64,000 bases of DNA from Rufibacter sp. LB8 (GTDB taxonomy: Bacteria; Bacteroidota; Bacteroidia; Cytophagales; Hymenobacteraceae): positions 496,001 to 560,000 of the forward strand of contig NZ_JADALJ010000001.1 of assembly GCF_014876185.1 (NCBI RefSeq), in the 5' to 3' direction. A program made the translations under genes and the position numbers. The notes under the pieces were generated by a model that did not search any database, was not told the DNA's origin, and was given only the letters and a program-made list of their open reading frames with translations. The stretch's first letter is position 1; each line of letters starts with the position of its first letter. Shown in pieces: positions 41,670 to 49,554 of this stretch.

Positions 41670-41708
41670 AAAAAAAATCGGGCCTCTTCTTACAGAAACC
41701 CGATTTTA
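41670..41708 (-). terminator. Terminator of the S9 peptidase gene
   Basis: Stem AAAATCGGG/CCCGATTTT, 15 bp beyond the stop on the minus strand, followed on that strand by a run of T residues. Confidence 0.8.
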
Positions 41709-41722
41709 TCTTACCTCAAATT

Positions 41723-44188
41723 TTACTTCATGGTCTGCGGCTGTGGTTTGTTCTTTACGTATTTCTCCAGCCATTGGTCCATTTCCCAGAGCATGTGCAT
41801 CACACTTTCTTTGGCACCGTAGCCGTGGCTCTCAGAAGGCAACACCACGTAGCGGGTGGTGGCGCCGTGGCCTTTGAGGGCATTGTAGAAACGCTCACTC
41901 TGGATGGGGAACGTACCGGAATTGTTGTCGGCCTCGCCGTGGATCAAGAGAATAGGCGTCTTGATTTTATTGGCATAGTTGAACGGCGACATTTTGTTGT
42001 ACACCTCCGGCGCTTGCCAGAAGGTGCGCTCCTCGGCCTGAAACCCAAACGGCGTTAGCGTACGGTTATATGCGCCACTACGGGCAATACCGGCGACAAA
42101 CAGGTTGGAGTGTGCCAGCAAATTAGCAGTCATGAAGGCTCCGTAAGAGTGGCCGCCTACCGCCACGCGGTTGGGGTCCCCAATGCCCAGATTGGCTACT
42201 TCATTGATGGCGGCTTGCGCGCTGGCTACCAATTGTTCTACATAGGTGTCGTTCGGTTCGGCGGTGCCTTCGCCCACAATAGGGAAGTCTGTGCGATCCA
42301 TCACGGCATAGCCACGGGTTACCCAGAACAGCGGCGAACCGTAATTGATGCGCGTGAATTCGTACGGCGAGGTTTTCACCTGACCAGCGGTGGCCGCATC
42401 TTTGAACTCCCTTGGGTAAGCCCACATCAATACTGGCAAACGGCCTTGCTCTTTTTTGTACCCTTTGGGTGTGTACAAAGTGGCGGTGAGCGTGACGCCG
42501 TCATTGCGTTTGTAGGTGAGGTATTGCTTCTGAATGCCCTGCAAATCCGGGGCCGGGTGCGGGAATTTGGTAATGGCCGTGAGTTTCTTGGAACCTACCT
42601 GGCGCAGGTAGTAGTTAGGCGGATCATTCTCAGACTCGCGGCGGGTGATGAACGTTCCTTTGTCTGGGTTGGTCACGTCCACGGGGCGTTCATAATACGG
42701 AGCCTCAGAGCGCCATAGAATGTCAGTTTTCTTGGTGGCCAGGTTGAATTTGCTCAGGAACGGACGGTTACCCTGCGGGGAGCCGCCTTCACTGATCATA
42801 AACAGGTTCTGTCCAGATTTGTCGGTCATGAGCACGTTGCGGCCGTACTGGTTTTTGGTCATCACCGGTGAGCCCGGGTCTGTGTAAAGGTCTTCATAGG
42901 AGCGTTCCACCAACACCACCGGTTCAGCGCCGGGCTTGCTGGGTTTCACCAGCAAACGGCGTTCCTGGCGGTTGCGCCACCAGCGTTCCATCACCAGCGC
43001 CATGTCGTTCTGGCCCCAGGTCATGCCGCTGTAGCGTAGTTTGGTGCCTACCAAAGCCACCGGTTTCTGGGTGAAGGGTGCGGCTTGCAAATACACGATG
43101 TCTCTGATAGGCACTTCTTTTTTATCATCGCCGCCGTCCTGCGCTTCTACCCAATAAAGGGAAGCCGGTTGGTCGGGACGCCAGGAAACGCTGCGCGGAC
43201 CGGTGGCCACGGCGTTGAAGCCTACGGGAATGTTTTCGCCCAACGGAATATCTGCAATTTCTTTCACCAGTTTTCCTTGGCGATCCCAAACCTGCACGGT
43301 ATAGGGGAACAGGCTGGCCGGCACTAAGTAGGAATACGGTTTCTTAGTGGAATTCACCAACAGATACTGCCCGTCTGGCGATAAATTGAAAGACCGAATC
43401 ACACCTTTGCCGCCCACTGGGGTTTGCGTGCCGTCTAGAGTCACGTGCACCAATTGGCTGGTGAGGTAGTAGTCAAACAAAGCTTCGTCCTGACGGTTTT
43501 TGAGCAAATCTTGGTACGTGCGCGAAGGGGCGGTGCGGCCCAGGTTTTCCTGAATCACCGGACCCACCGGCACCATGTTGGTATCTGGGGCTTTCCCGCG
43601 GTTGGTGTCTACAAGTTTCACCAGGAGGCTTTTGCTGTCAGGCGCCCAGTTGAAGGCGTTGCCGTAGGCGTCATTCACGGTGGCGTTGGTGAGTTTGCGG
43701 GCCGTGCGGTTCTCCACGCCCAAGACCCAGAGTTCAATGCCGTTGTTGGCTGTGTTTAGAAAGGCCACCTGCTTTTCATTTGGTGACCAGGTCACGTCTG
43801 TGATGCGCGCGTTGGCCGGCAAGCCCTGCACGGTGAATTCCTGACCGCCGGTTACTTTCTTGAATGTAAGGCTGTTGAAAGAGGAACCTCGGCTGGTGCC
43901 GTTCACCGCTGGGTTAATTCTCAAACCACCTAATCGGGCCTCGGGCGCAGCTACTTCGTCAATAGACGGGTAGCCGGGGCGCTCCATCACCAGCATCCAG
44001 TCGCCTTTGGAGTCAAAAACCGCAGTAGGCGTGGCGGGGGCTTCAATCAGTTTAGCAATAGATTCTGCAGGGCGTTGGTAGGGCACGTTGAGGTCTTTGG
44101 GGGCCTGGGCCGCCGCCGGGCCTGCCAACGAAAGCGCCATCAGCCAGAGGGCCAGCCGTGACCGGGGAGAAATAATAGTGGTTGCCAT
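41723..44188 (-). CDS. S9 family (prolyl oligopeptidase-type) peptidase
   Basis: An 821-residue secreted serine peptidase from the ATG at 44186-44188, with signal peptide ending GPAAAQ (about residue 28); an ATG 63 bp upstream would hide it. A beta-propeller-like half is followed by an alpha/beta-hydrolase domain with nucleophile Ser681 in GGHSYGAFMTANLL, Asp in LLIHGEADNN and His in SESHGYGAKE. The pattern is nearest the S9D glutamyl endopeptidase branch. Most likely a periplasmic peptide-degrading enzyme. Confidence 0.9.
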   Translation of the reverse strand: MATTIISPRSRLALWLMALSLAGPAAAQAPKDLNVPYQRPAESIAKLIEAPATPTAVFDSKGDWMLVMERPGYPSIDEVAAPEARLGGLRINPAVNGTSRGSSFNSLTFKKVTGGQEFTVQGLPANARITDVTWSPNEKQVAFLNTANNGIELWVLGVENRTARKLTNATVNDAYGNAFNWAPDSKSLLVKLVDTNRGKAPDTNMVPVGPVIQENLGRTAPSRTYQDLLKNRQDEALFDYYLTSQLVHVTLDGTQTPVGGKGVIRSFNLSPDGQYLLVNSTKKPYSYLVPASLFPYTVQVWDRQGKLVKEIADIPLGENIPVGFNAVATGPRSVSWRPDQPASLYWVEAQDGGDDKKEVPIRDIVYLQAAPFTQKPVALVGTKLRYSGMTWGQNDMALVMERWWRNRQERRLLVKPSKPGAEPVVLVERSYEDLYTDPGSPVMTKNQYGRNVLMTDKSGQNLFMISEGGSPQGNRPFLSKFNLATKKTDILWRSEAPYYERPVDVTNPDKGTFITRRESENDPPNYYLRQVGSKKLTAITKFPHPAPDLQGIQKQYLTYKRNDGVTLTATLYTPKGYKKEQGRLPVLMWAYPREFKDAATAGQVKTSPYEFTRINYGSPLFWVTRGYAVMDRTDFPIVGEGTAEPNDTYVEQLVASAQAAINEVANLGIGDPNRVAVGGHSYGAFMTANLLAHSNLFVAGIARSGAYNRTLTPFGFQAEERTFWQAPEVYNKMSPFNYANKIKTPILLIHGEADNNSGTFPIQSERFYNALKGHGATTRYVVLPSESHGYGAKESVMHMLWEMDQWLEKYVKNKPQPQTMK

Positions 44189-44447
44189 GTTTGTATAGGT
44201 TGGTATAGGTTGTTCTCTGCTAAAGTACACAATTATCTCATGCAACTCCACACGCCTAAAGCCTGTTTTCTGAAAACCACCTGGCTAACGGGCTGGCCCT
44301 TAATAAAATCAGGGGCAGGGTTGTAAGCATTTGACTTATTGGGTATTATATGTTCTAAAGGTAGATGCTGCTTTATATTCAAGCGAATTTGAATTACAGG
44401 CTTCCGTAACGGTCAGGCAGAATATTCCTCAGACAACTTATCAACGT

Positions 44448-44491
44448 TTCCGTTTTCGGGCTCATTTTCAGAAAGGAGCCCGAAAACGGAA
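44448..44491. repeat. Dispersed palindrome, copy 19
   Basis: Left arm TTCCGTTTTCGGGCTCATTT, centre TCAG, right arm AAAGGAGCCCGAAAACGGAA; one mismatch. It lies in a divergent gap (44189-44608) in which I see no gene, an exception to the 3'-end rule. Confidence 0.9.
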
Positions 44492-44608
44492 TGCCCAACT
44501 GGCCGTAGATGCAAGGCAAATGCGCAGAAGTTAATTCCGCTGGCAAGAAATTGGTCTTATCCTTGCTTAGGCTTTCGGGAGTTCACCCATTTCCTTAATT
44601 TTACATCC

Positions 44609-44929
44609 ATGAAAAAGTTTCTTTACCTTCCTTTGGTACTCGCCTTCACGCTGGTAGCCGCCAGTTGCTCTAGTTCCAAAAACACCAGCAGTTCGCGTAC
44701 GCCAAGCTCAACCAGAACTTCCAGAAGCGGCATTCCGTCAGAGACGTACCCGGCGGGCATTCCTTTGCCAGGTTCTTCCACCACGCGCACTGAGGGCATG
44801 CCGCCGGGCCAGGCCAAGAAAGTGTACGGCCAGCAGTCGGCCAAGGAATTTGCCCCGGGTCAGCAAAAGAAAGCCAATGGCAAGCAAAAAGGAAAGAAAG
44901 GGAAGAAAGGCAAAAAAGGAAAATCCTGA
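44609..44929 (+). CDS. Small lipoprotein with lysine-rich tail
   Basis: A 106-residue protein: lipobox LVAASC (Cys20) then a Ser/Thr/Arg/Pro-rich linker (SSSKNTSSSRTPSSTRTSRS), the segment MPPGQAKKVYGQQSAKEFAPGQ, and a C-terminal run of Gly-Lys units (GKKGKKGKKGKS). The PPGQAKK motif recurs in Bacteroidota lipoproteins of unknown role. The basic tail might contact the negatively charged surface or nucleic acid (inference). Confidence 0.75.
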   Translation: MKKFLYLPLVLAFTLVAASCSSSKNTSSSRTPSSTRTSRSGIPSETYPAGIPLPGSSTTRTEGMPPGQAKKVYGQQSAKEFAPGQQKKANGKQKGKKGKKGKKGKS

Positions 44930-44989
44930 TAAGAGCTCGTTTAGATTTTGATTCTGCAAGCGAAAACAGGTAGCAAAAGGTTCTGGCGA

Positions 44990-45030
44990 AGCGTTTTTTG
45001 AGCAGCATAGCCGCGCTATGGTGTGACGCT
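44990..45030 (+). other. Unexplained stem-loop in the gap after the lipoprotein
   Basis: Inner stem CATAGC/GCTATG with a 3-nt loop inside outer AGCGT/ACGCT. It lies in a 313-bp gap (44930-45243) otherwise containing only a terminator at 45104-45134. Neither a gene nor a named RNA is recognised. Confidence 0.4.
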
Positions 45031-45103
45031 ACCGCAATCCAGGTTCATATGATGGCTGTTTGCAGCACAAAAGACAAATTTAACCATGCTCTAAACTGCT
45101 TAG

Positions 45104-45134
45104 AAAGCACCTGGCCCGCCAGGTGCTTTTTTTT
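45104..45134 (+). terminator. Strong hairpin terminator
   Basis: Perfect 11-bp stem AAAGCACCTGG/CCAGGTGCTTT, 4-nt loop, then T8. It lies 174 bp after the lysine-rich lipoprotein stop, so the intervening transcript, including the stem-loop at 44990-45030, would be a long 3' UTR or separate RNA. Confidence 0.88.
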
Positions 45135-45243
45135 GCGCCTCCTGGTCCGGAACACTTGAGTTTGGGCAACGTTGATTTACCAGGAAAGCCAACATGCGGT
45201 ACCTTCTGTGCGTATTGACAGTTCACCACTTATCTGCAACGCT

Positions 45244-45615
45244 ATGAACCACACAGACCAAGAAAATACGCCAGACCAAGACAGACCCAACAACATCAAT
45301 GATGAAAGCCACCAGCGCAATGCGCCGGGCAACCAACCAGATCCTTCGGCCAAGCGCAACATAGGCCTGGGCGGTGACACCGAACGCGACAACCAAAAAG
45401 ATAAACTGGAGAACCTGCACATTGGCGGCGATGAAGTTACCGGTTACGGCGCCAATGACCGCACCGACACCGAGGCCATTTCCCAAGGACCAGGCTTTGA
45501 AGTTGAAGGCAGCTATGACGCCATGGACGGCGAAGCCAACGGCATCAGGAGCGGAAACCAGGAGTTTGGCTCTGATGAAGTCACCCCATCTGAAAACAAA
45601 CCAGACAGAATTTAA
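45244..45615 (+). CDS. Hydrophilic hypothetical protein, 123 residues
   Basis: From the ATG at 45244 (MNHTDQENTPDQDRPN). The protein is very polar, rich in Asp, Glu, Asn, Gln and Gly, with no cysteine, signal peptide or membrane helix, and is probably disordered like hydrophilin-type stress proteins. An ATG 72 bp upstream is less likely. A perfect hairpin terminator follows. No named family recognised. Confidence 0.65.
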   Translation: MNHTDQENTPDQDRPNNINDESHQRNAPGNQPDPSAKRNIGLGGDTERDNQKDKLENLHIGGDEVTGYGANDRTDTEAISQGPGFEVEGSYDAMDGEANGIRSGNQEFGSDEVTPSENKPDRI

Positions 45616-45645
45616 ACCCTTCTGCTTCACATGTAGTAAGACCAC

Positions 45646-45677
45646 AGGCTACGCTCCACAGCGTAGCCTTTTTTTTT
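45646..45677 (+). terminator. Terminator of the hydrophilic protein gene
   Basis: Stem AGGCTACGCT/AGCGTAGCCT with a short loop and T8, 30 bp after the stop. Palindrome copy 20 follows directly. Confidence 0.9.
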
Positions 45678-45682
45678 CTCTA

Positions 45683-45722
45683 CCGTTTTCGGGCTCATTT
45701 CTGAAAACGTAGCCAAAAACGG
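45683..45722. repeat. Dispersed palindrome, copy 20
   Basis: Left arm CCGTTTTCGGGCTCATTT, centre CTGA, right arm AAACGTAGCCAAAAACGG. It is squeezed between two convergent terminators; its last 8 bases are also the first bases of the second terminator's stem, so the two foldings exclude each other. Confidence 0.85.
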
Positions 45723-45761
45723 CAACGCCTTTCCAGAAGCTGGAAAGGCGTTGCCGTTTTT
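45715..45761 (-). terminator. Terminator of the UlaG-like hydrolase gene
   Basis: A perfect 21-bp stem (45715-45735 with 45741-45761, loop GAAGC) with T5 at the end on the minus strand, 20 bp beyond the hydrolase stop. It shares bases with palindrome copy 20. Confidence 0.9.
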
Positions 45762-45780
45762 AATAAGTTGAAACTACCTG

Positions 45781-46545
45781 CTAGTTCTGCTGAGGGTACC
45801 AGTTGCGCAGCCGCACGTCAATCTTCTTCTTGCCAGCATCTACTTTTTGCTTGAAGGCGTTCACGTCACTTAAGCCGCCCTGGCCGCGGTAATGGTAGGG
45901 GTAGACAACCTTCGGTTTAAAGTCAAGGACTGCCGAGGCGGCCTGGTCCACATCCATGGTGAAGGGCAGGTTCATGCACACAAAGGCCACGTCTATGTTT
46001 TTCAAGGCGCGCATTTCCACTATGTCTTCCGTGTCGCCGGAAAGATAGATGTTCTTGCCGCCCATTTCCAGCACATAGCCGTTGCCGCGGCCTTTGGGGT
46101 GGCGCGAATCAGCGGTTTCTGGCAAGTTGTACATAGGCACCACGCGTACAGAAATTCCCAGCTGCGACGTGGTTTCGCCGTTGCCCAGCACCACCGCTTT
46201 GGCTTTTAGGGCCTCGGGCAACTGGTCAACCACGGCTTGCGGCGCAATAATGATGGCTTTGCTGGTGTTCACAGCTTCCAGGGTTTTCTTGTCTAAATGA
46301 TCACCGTGGATGTCTGTGATGAGAATAAGGTCTGGCGCGGCCACGCCTTCAAATCCTTGCGCGCCGCCATACGGATCCACCCAAATGGTTTTGGCGTCCC
46401 AGTGCAGCACCACCGTTCCGTGGGTGATGGGCTGAATTTTCAACGGACCTTTCTTGGTGTCTATCTGGTCAAGGGTTGGCTTCTGCGCCACGGCATTGCC
46501 GGAAATCAGCAAAAAAAAGGCAATAAGGAGTTGTGGAAATTTCAT
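45781..46545 (-). CDS. Exported UlaG-like MBL-fold hydrolase
   Basis: A 254-residue metallohydrolase with a signal peptide ending GNAVAQ (about residue 21). The metal motif is ITDIHGDHLDKKTLE, with further ligand sites in LSGDTEDIVEM and YPYHYRGQGG; the order resembles UlaG/YycJ-like enzymes rather than beta-lactamases. The substrate is unknown. Convergent with the hydrophilic protein gene and followed by a 21-bp hairpin. Confidence 0.83.
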   Translation of the reverse strand: MKFPQLLIAFFLLISGNAVAQKPTLDQIDTKKGPLKIQPITHGTVVLHWDAKTIWVDPYGGAQGFEGVAAPDLILITDIHGDHLDKKTLEAVNTSKAIIIAPQAVVDQLPEALKAKAVVLGNGETTSQLGISVRVVPMYNLPETADSRHPKGRGNGYVLEMGGKNIYLSGDTEDIVEMRALKNIDVAFVCMNLPFTMDVDQAASAVLDFKPKVVYPYHYRGQGGLSDVNAFKQKVDAGKKKIDVRLRNWYPQQN

Positions 46546-46656
46546 AGGTTTAAAAATGTAAAGGCTTTTTGAGGAATGGTTTTGATGATATGTGCTGTCC
46601 CTAAGACAAATAAACCCAGGTTTTGTTTAAAGGCCGAAATCTGAAAAGTAAAAAAT

Positions 46657-46696
46657 CCGTTTTCGGGCTCATTTCTGGAAATGAGCCCGAAAACGG
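46657..46696. repeat. Dispersed palindrome, copy 21, perfect consensus
   Basis: Left arm CCGTTTTCGGGCTCATTT, centre CTGG, right arm AAATGAGCCCGAAAACGG: a fully paired reference copy. It ends 20 bp before the stop of the leftward GH2 gene. Confidence 0.95.
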
Positions 46697-46716
46697 AAAA
46701 TGAAAGAAACCCACTA

Positions 46717-48576
46717 TTACCCTTGCGGTTCTTCTTTGGCAGGCCCACGGGAATTGAGCAAACCCGCCGGCACCGACAATTCGCCCGTCTGCGGGTCCAG
46801 CAAACCGTTGCGTTCGTCTTCAATGTTAGTGGCTTGGGTGTAGACATCACCCGCAATGCGGCGCTTGCGCATTTCCTGTTTAAAGAGTTTTATGCGGTCG
46901 GCGCGTTCTTCCAGGTCATTGGGCCCGCCGTAATCTGAAAACCCGAAACCACCCCACTCACTGATGATCACCGGCGACTGCCCGCGGTAAAAATACTGGT
47001 CGCCTACCACCAGCGGGAACGCCGCCACGCCTTCCATCTGCCCGGAAGTAATTTGATCCAGCACTTCGCACCAGCGGTCTACCTCTGGCGTGTACACGTG
47101 CGCGGTGAGCAAATCGGTTTTCAGTTTTCCTTCAAAAGAAACGTGCTGCCAGCCATCATTGTCCACCACCAGGAATTGCGGGTAGCGTATTTTCATGTAA
47201 TGGAAGATGTCCATGATGTACTGGCGCGTGTCTGGGTTGGTGGCGATGTCCTGGGCGCCCCAGTCTTCGTTGTACAAACTCCAGATAATCACCGAAGGGT
47301 TGGTTTCGGTGAGGGCGAGCATGCGCATGAGTTCGGCGCGGTGGTTCTCACGGCTTTTCTGCGTGGAGCTGTGCGGGCTGGGCACTTCCACCCAGAGCAA
47401 AAGCCCAATTTCGTCTGCCAGGTTGTAGATGCGGGGGTCAACGCCGGCAATATGCACGCGCACCAGGTTGCAGCCCAGTTCTTTCATGGCAAACATGTGG
47501 CGCCGCATTTCTTCATAAGTGGCCGTGCCGGGCTGGTACAGAATGCCGTCTATGTAAATCTCCTGGTTGTTGAGGTAAATGTAGCGGCCACGGGCCTCAA
47601 TCTTGCGCATGCCAAAGTGGCCTTCAATCTGGGCAGTGTAGCCGCTGGAATCAATCAGTTGCGCCACCAGGCGGTACAGCTTGGGGGTTTCAGGGCTCCA
47701 AAGTTCGGCCCCCGGAATCTCCATGACTACGTGCTGTTGTTTCTGGCCTACTTCCAGTTTGAGCGGAAATTCTGAGGTGGCGATGGGCTCTGTGTTATCT
47801 ACGTCGCGTTCAAAAACCTGGAGTTTGAGCAGGTACATGCCCGGGTCATGAATACGCGGCGTGAAATTGAAGCGCACCAAGGAATTCTCAATAATGCTTT
47901 GCACGCCAAACCGTGACCGCAGTCGGTTGCGCTCCACGGTCTCCAGCCACACGCTGCGCACCGCTCCGGTGTAGGTTTGGTACCAGATGCCGCCGCGCTT
48001 GTACACATGTGATTCCTGCTTGCCGCGCGGAATCTCGGCGTCCATGGTGTCTACAATGCGCACGGTGAGCCAGTTCTGGGGAAGCAGGTGCTCTTCGTTG
48101 AGTTCATAAGAAAAGGACGTGTATTCGCCGTAGTGCACCTCTTCGCCTTCTACCGTGGTGAGCAGCCGGCCATTGAGCCACACGCGGGTTTCATAGCCAC
48201 AGGCCCCAAAAGTAATCTGGAACATGGACTTTACGTTGGTGTCTACGCGCTCGGGCCGGGGAAATTCGCGTTCATACCAAACCACCACGCGGTCATGCCA
48301 GGTCGGGCCCGCCGTGGCCGAGAGGCCTTTGGCTTGGGTGAGGTGCTCTTCCACAGAGCCGGGCCAGTTCGCGTTGTGCTCAAACTTGTGGCCCAGGTAC
48401 CAGGCTTCGCGCAGGCCGCGGTCTTCCGCATCCATCTCAAATTTCCATTCGCCGTCCAGCAAGAAATAGGTGTTGGGCCGAATGATGGCGCGGGGGAGGG
48501 GATTCAGGTCCTCAGGTTGGCGGTGGGCGCTCTCAAAACTCTCGGTGGTGCTCAGGTTGGGGTGGTGCGATTGCAT
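46717..48576 (-). CDS. Glycoside hydrolase family 2 protein
   Basis: A 619-residue enzyme with the GH2 order: sugar-binding jelly roll (about 30-210, with RLLTTVEGEEVHYGEYTSF), immunoglobulin-like domain (about 215-320) and TIM barrel (about 325-600). The acid/base is in IIWSLYNEDWGAQD and the nucleophile in VIISEWGGFGFSDYGG. There is no signal peptide from the chosen ATG (48574-48576), so it appears cytosolic. Beta-galactosidase, glucuronidase or mannosidase activity cannot be separated by eye. Confidence 0.88.
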   Translation of the reverse strand: MQSHHPNLSTTESFESAHRQPEDLNPLPRAIIRPNTYFLLDGEWKFEMDAEDRGLREAWYLGHKFEHNANWPGSVEEHLTQAKGLSATAGPTWHDRVVVWYEREFPRPERVDTNVKSMFQITFGACGYETRVWLNGRLLTTVEGEEVHYGEYTSFSYELNEEHLLPQNWLTVRIVDTMDAEIPRGKQESHVYKRGGIWYQTYTGAVRSVWLETVERNRLRSRFGVQSIIENSLVRFNFTPRIHDPGMYLLKLQVFERDVDNTEPIATSEFPLKLEVGQKQQHVVMEIPGAELWSPETPKLYRLVAQLIDSSGYTAQIEGHFGMRKIEARGRYIYLNNQEIYIDGILYQPGTATYEEMRRHMFAMKELGCNLVRVHIAGVDPRIYNLADEIGLLLWVEVPSPHSSTQKSRENHRAELMRMLALTETNPSVIIWSLYNEDWGAQDIATNPDTRQYIMDIFHYMKIRYPQFLVVDNDGWQHVSFEGKLKTDLLTAHVYTPEVDRWCEVLDQITSGQMEGVAAFPLVVGDQYFYRGQSPVIISEWGGFGFSDYGGPNDLEERADRIKLFKQEMRKRRIAGDVYTQATNIEDERNGLLDPQTGELSVPAGLLNSRGPAKEEPQG

Positions 48577-48847
48577 ATGGGCAGTTTTGCTTTTGGTCAA
48601 AGGTTCTCCGTCTTTAACGGGATTTGTGCGGGAGTAGATTACCTGTTTTTCAAATCTTGCCGAGGTTTAGACAAAACGCCCCCTGCTGCCCTTGGGTAGG
48701 AGAAAATCACTTTGTTCTACCCGGCCATCTGCGCCATATAAATTATAATTGAGTTGTACCTGAAGGCTAATTCACGCTAGGCCAGGCATATCTGGCTTTT
48801 CAACTCTAAAGAATATTGCCTGATGGAAAACTCTTCTACAAATAGAA

Positions 48848-48895
48848 ACTCCCGTTTTCGGGCTCATTTCTGGAAATGAGCCCGAAAACGGGAGT
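48848..48895. repeat. Dispersed palindrome, copy 22, with extended stem
   Basis: Consensus core with centre CTGG, extended by complementary flanks ACTC on the left and GAGT on the right, making a 48-bp perfect inverted repeat. These flanks are specific to this copy. It ends 29 bp before the next leftward stop codon; the rest of the 48601-48923 gap shows only a weak GCCAG/CTGGC hairpin. Confidence 0.94.
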
Positions 48896-48923
48896 CAAAC
48901 GAATTTAAAAGAGGATAAAGGTT

Positions 48924-49250
48924 CTACGAAGCAGTTTCCTGCGAGGGTGAAAACCGCGCAATAAGCATGGGCGCCAAGAGGCTAACAATGCTCAGAACTT
49001 CCAGGAATGAATTTTTGGGCAAGAAGTTCATACCAATGAGGAAGGCCCCGCAAGCAACCATGATGACCTTACTCAAAGGCTTATCCCAGGCCAGGCCAAA
49101 AGCAATGTAGGCAACACCAATTAAACTGAACATAACCAAATTTAGAAGGCGATTGGTTTCAACTGGGTAGTCTAAAAACCAGTTGCCGATTTTGAGCATA
49201 AACACCAGAATCACCAAAACTTTGAACGTCATAAAAATGGTCTTTTCCAT
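48924..49250 (-). CDS. Small membrane protein, 108 residues
   Basis: An integral membrane protein with about four hydrophobic segments: FKVLVILVFMLKIGNWFL, LVMFSLIGVAYIAFGLAW, VIMVACGAFLIGMNFL and VLSIVSLLAPMLIARF. No family recognised. Stand-alone gene bounded by palindrome copies 22 (3' side) and 23 (5' side). Confidence 0.7.
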   Translation of the reverse strand: MEKTIFMTFKVLVILVFMLKIGNWFLDYPVETNRLLNLVMFSLIGVAYIAFGLAWDKPLSKVIMVACGAFLIGMNFLPKNSFLEVLSIVSLLAPMLIARFSPSQETAS

Positions 49251-49445
49251 GTGTAAGCAGTGGGTGTTTACAGGTTAGTACGTAAAGTATTTAGGACTTG
49301 CTGCCTCTTGAATTCTTTTGTTTCAGCTTGAAATAAATGCTCTGTAAATTACTAATTTCTGCATTTTTAGCAAGGGCTGCACCAGGCAATTTTATTTCTT
49401 TGGAAGCTGGCTTTTTCAAGTTCTGTGAGAAGGCGCAGGCGGATT

Positions 49446-49485
49446 CTGTTTTTGGCTCCGTTTCCAGAAATGAGCCCGAAAACGG
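49446..49485. repeat. Dispersed palindrome, copy 23
   Basis: Left arm CTGTTTTTGGCTCCGTTT, centre CCAG, right arm AAATGAGCCCGAAAACGG; mosaic arms. It is followed by the phosphoglucomutase terminator. Confidence 0.85.
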
Positions 49486-49495
49486 AAAACCAAGC

Positions 49496-49535
49496 GCAAA
49501 AAAAGCCGCCTTTTCAAAAATGAAAAAGCGGCTTT
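49496..49535 (-). terminator. Terminator of the phosphoglucomutase gene
   Basis: Stem AAAGCCGC/GCGGCTTT extended by CTTTTCA/TGAAAAA pairing, 20 bp beyond the stop; on the minus strand it is followed by T7. Confidence 0.85.
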
Positions 49536-49554
49536 CCTATTTTAATTAGACGTA

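Noticed and set aside
45781-46545. Antibiotic-resistance metallo-beta-lactamase
   Set aside because: The motif order fits UlaG-like hydrolases and nothing indicates beta-lactam hydrolysis; the PhnP-like protein at 4924-5685 was likewise not called a beta-lactamase.
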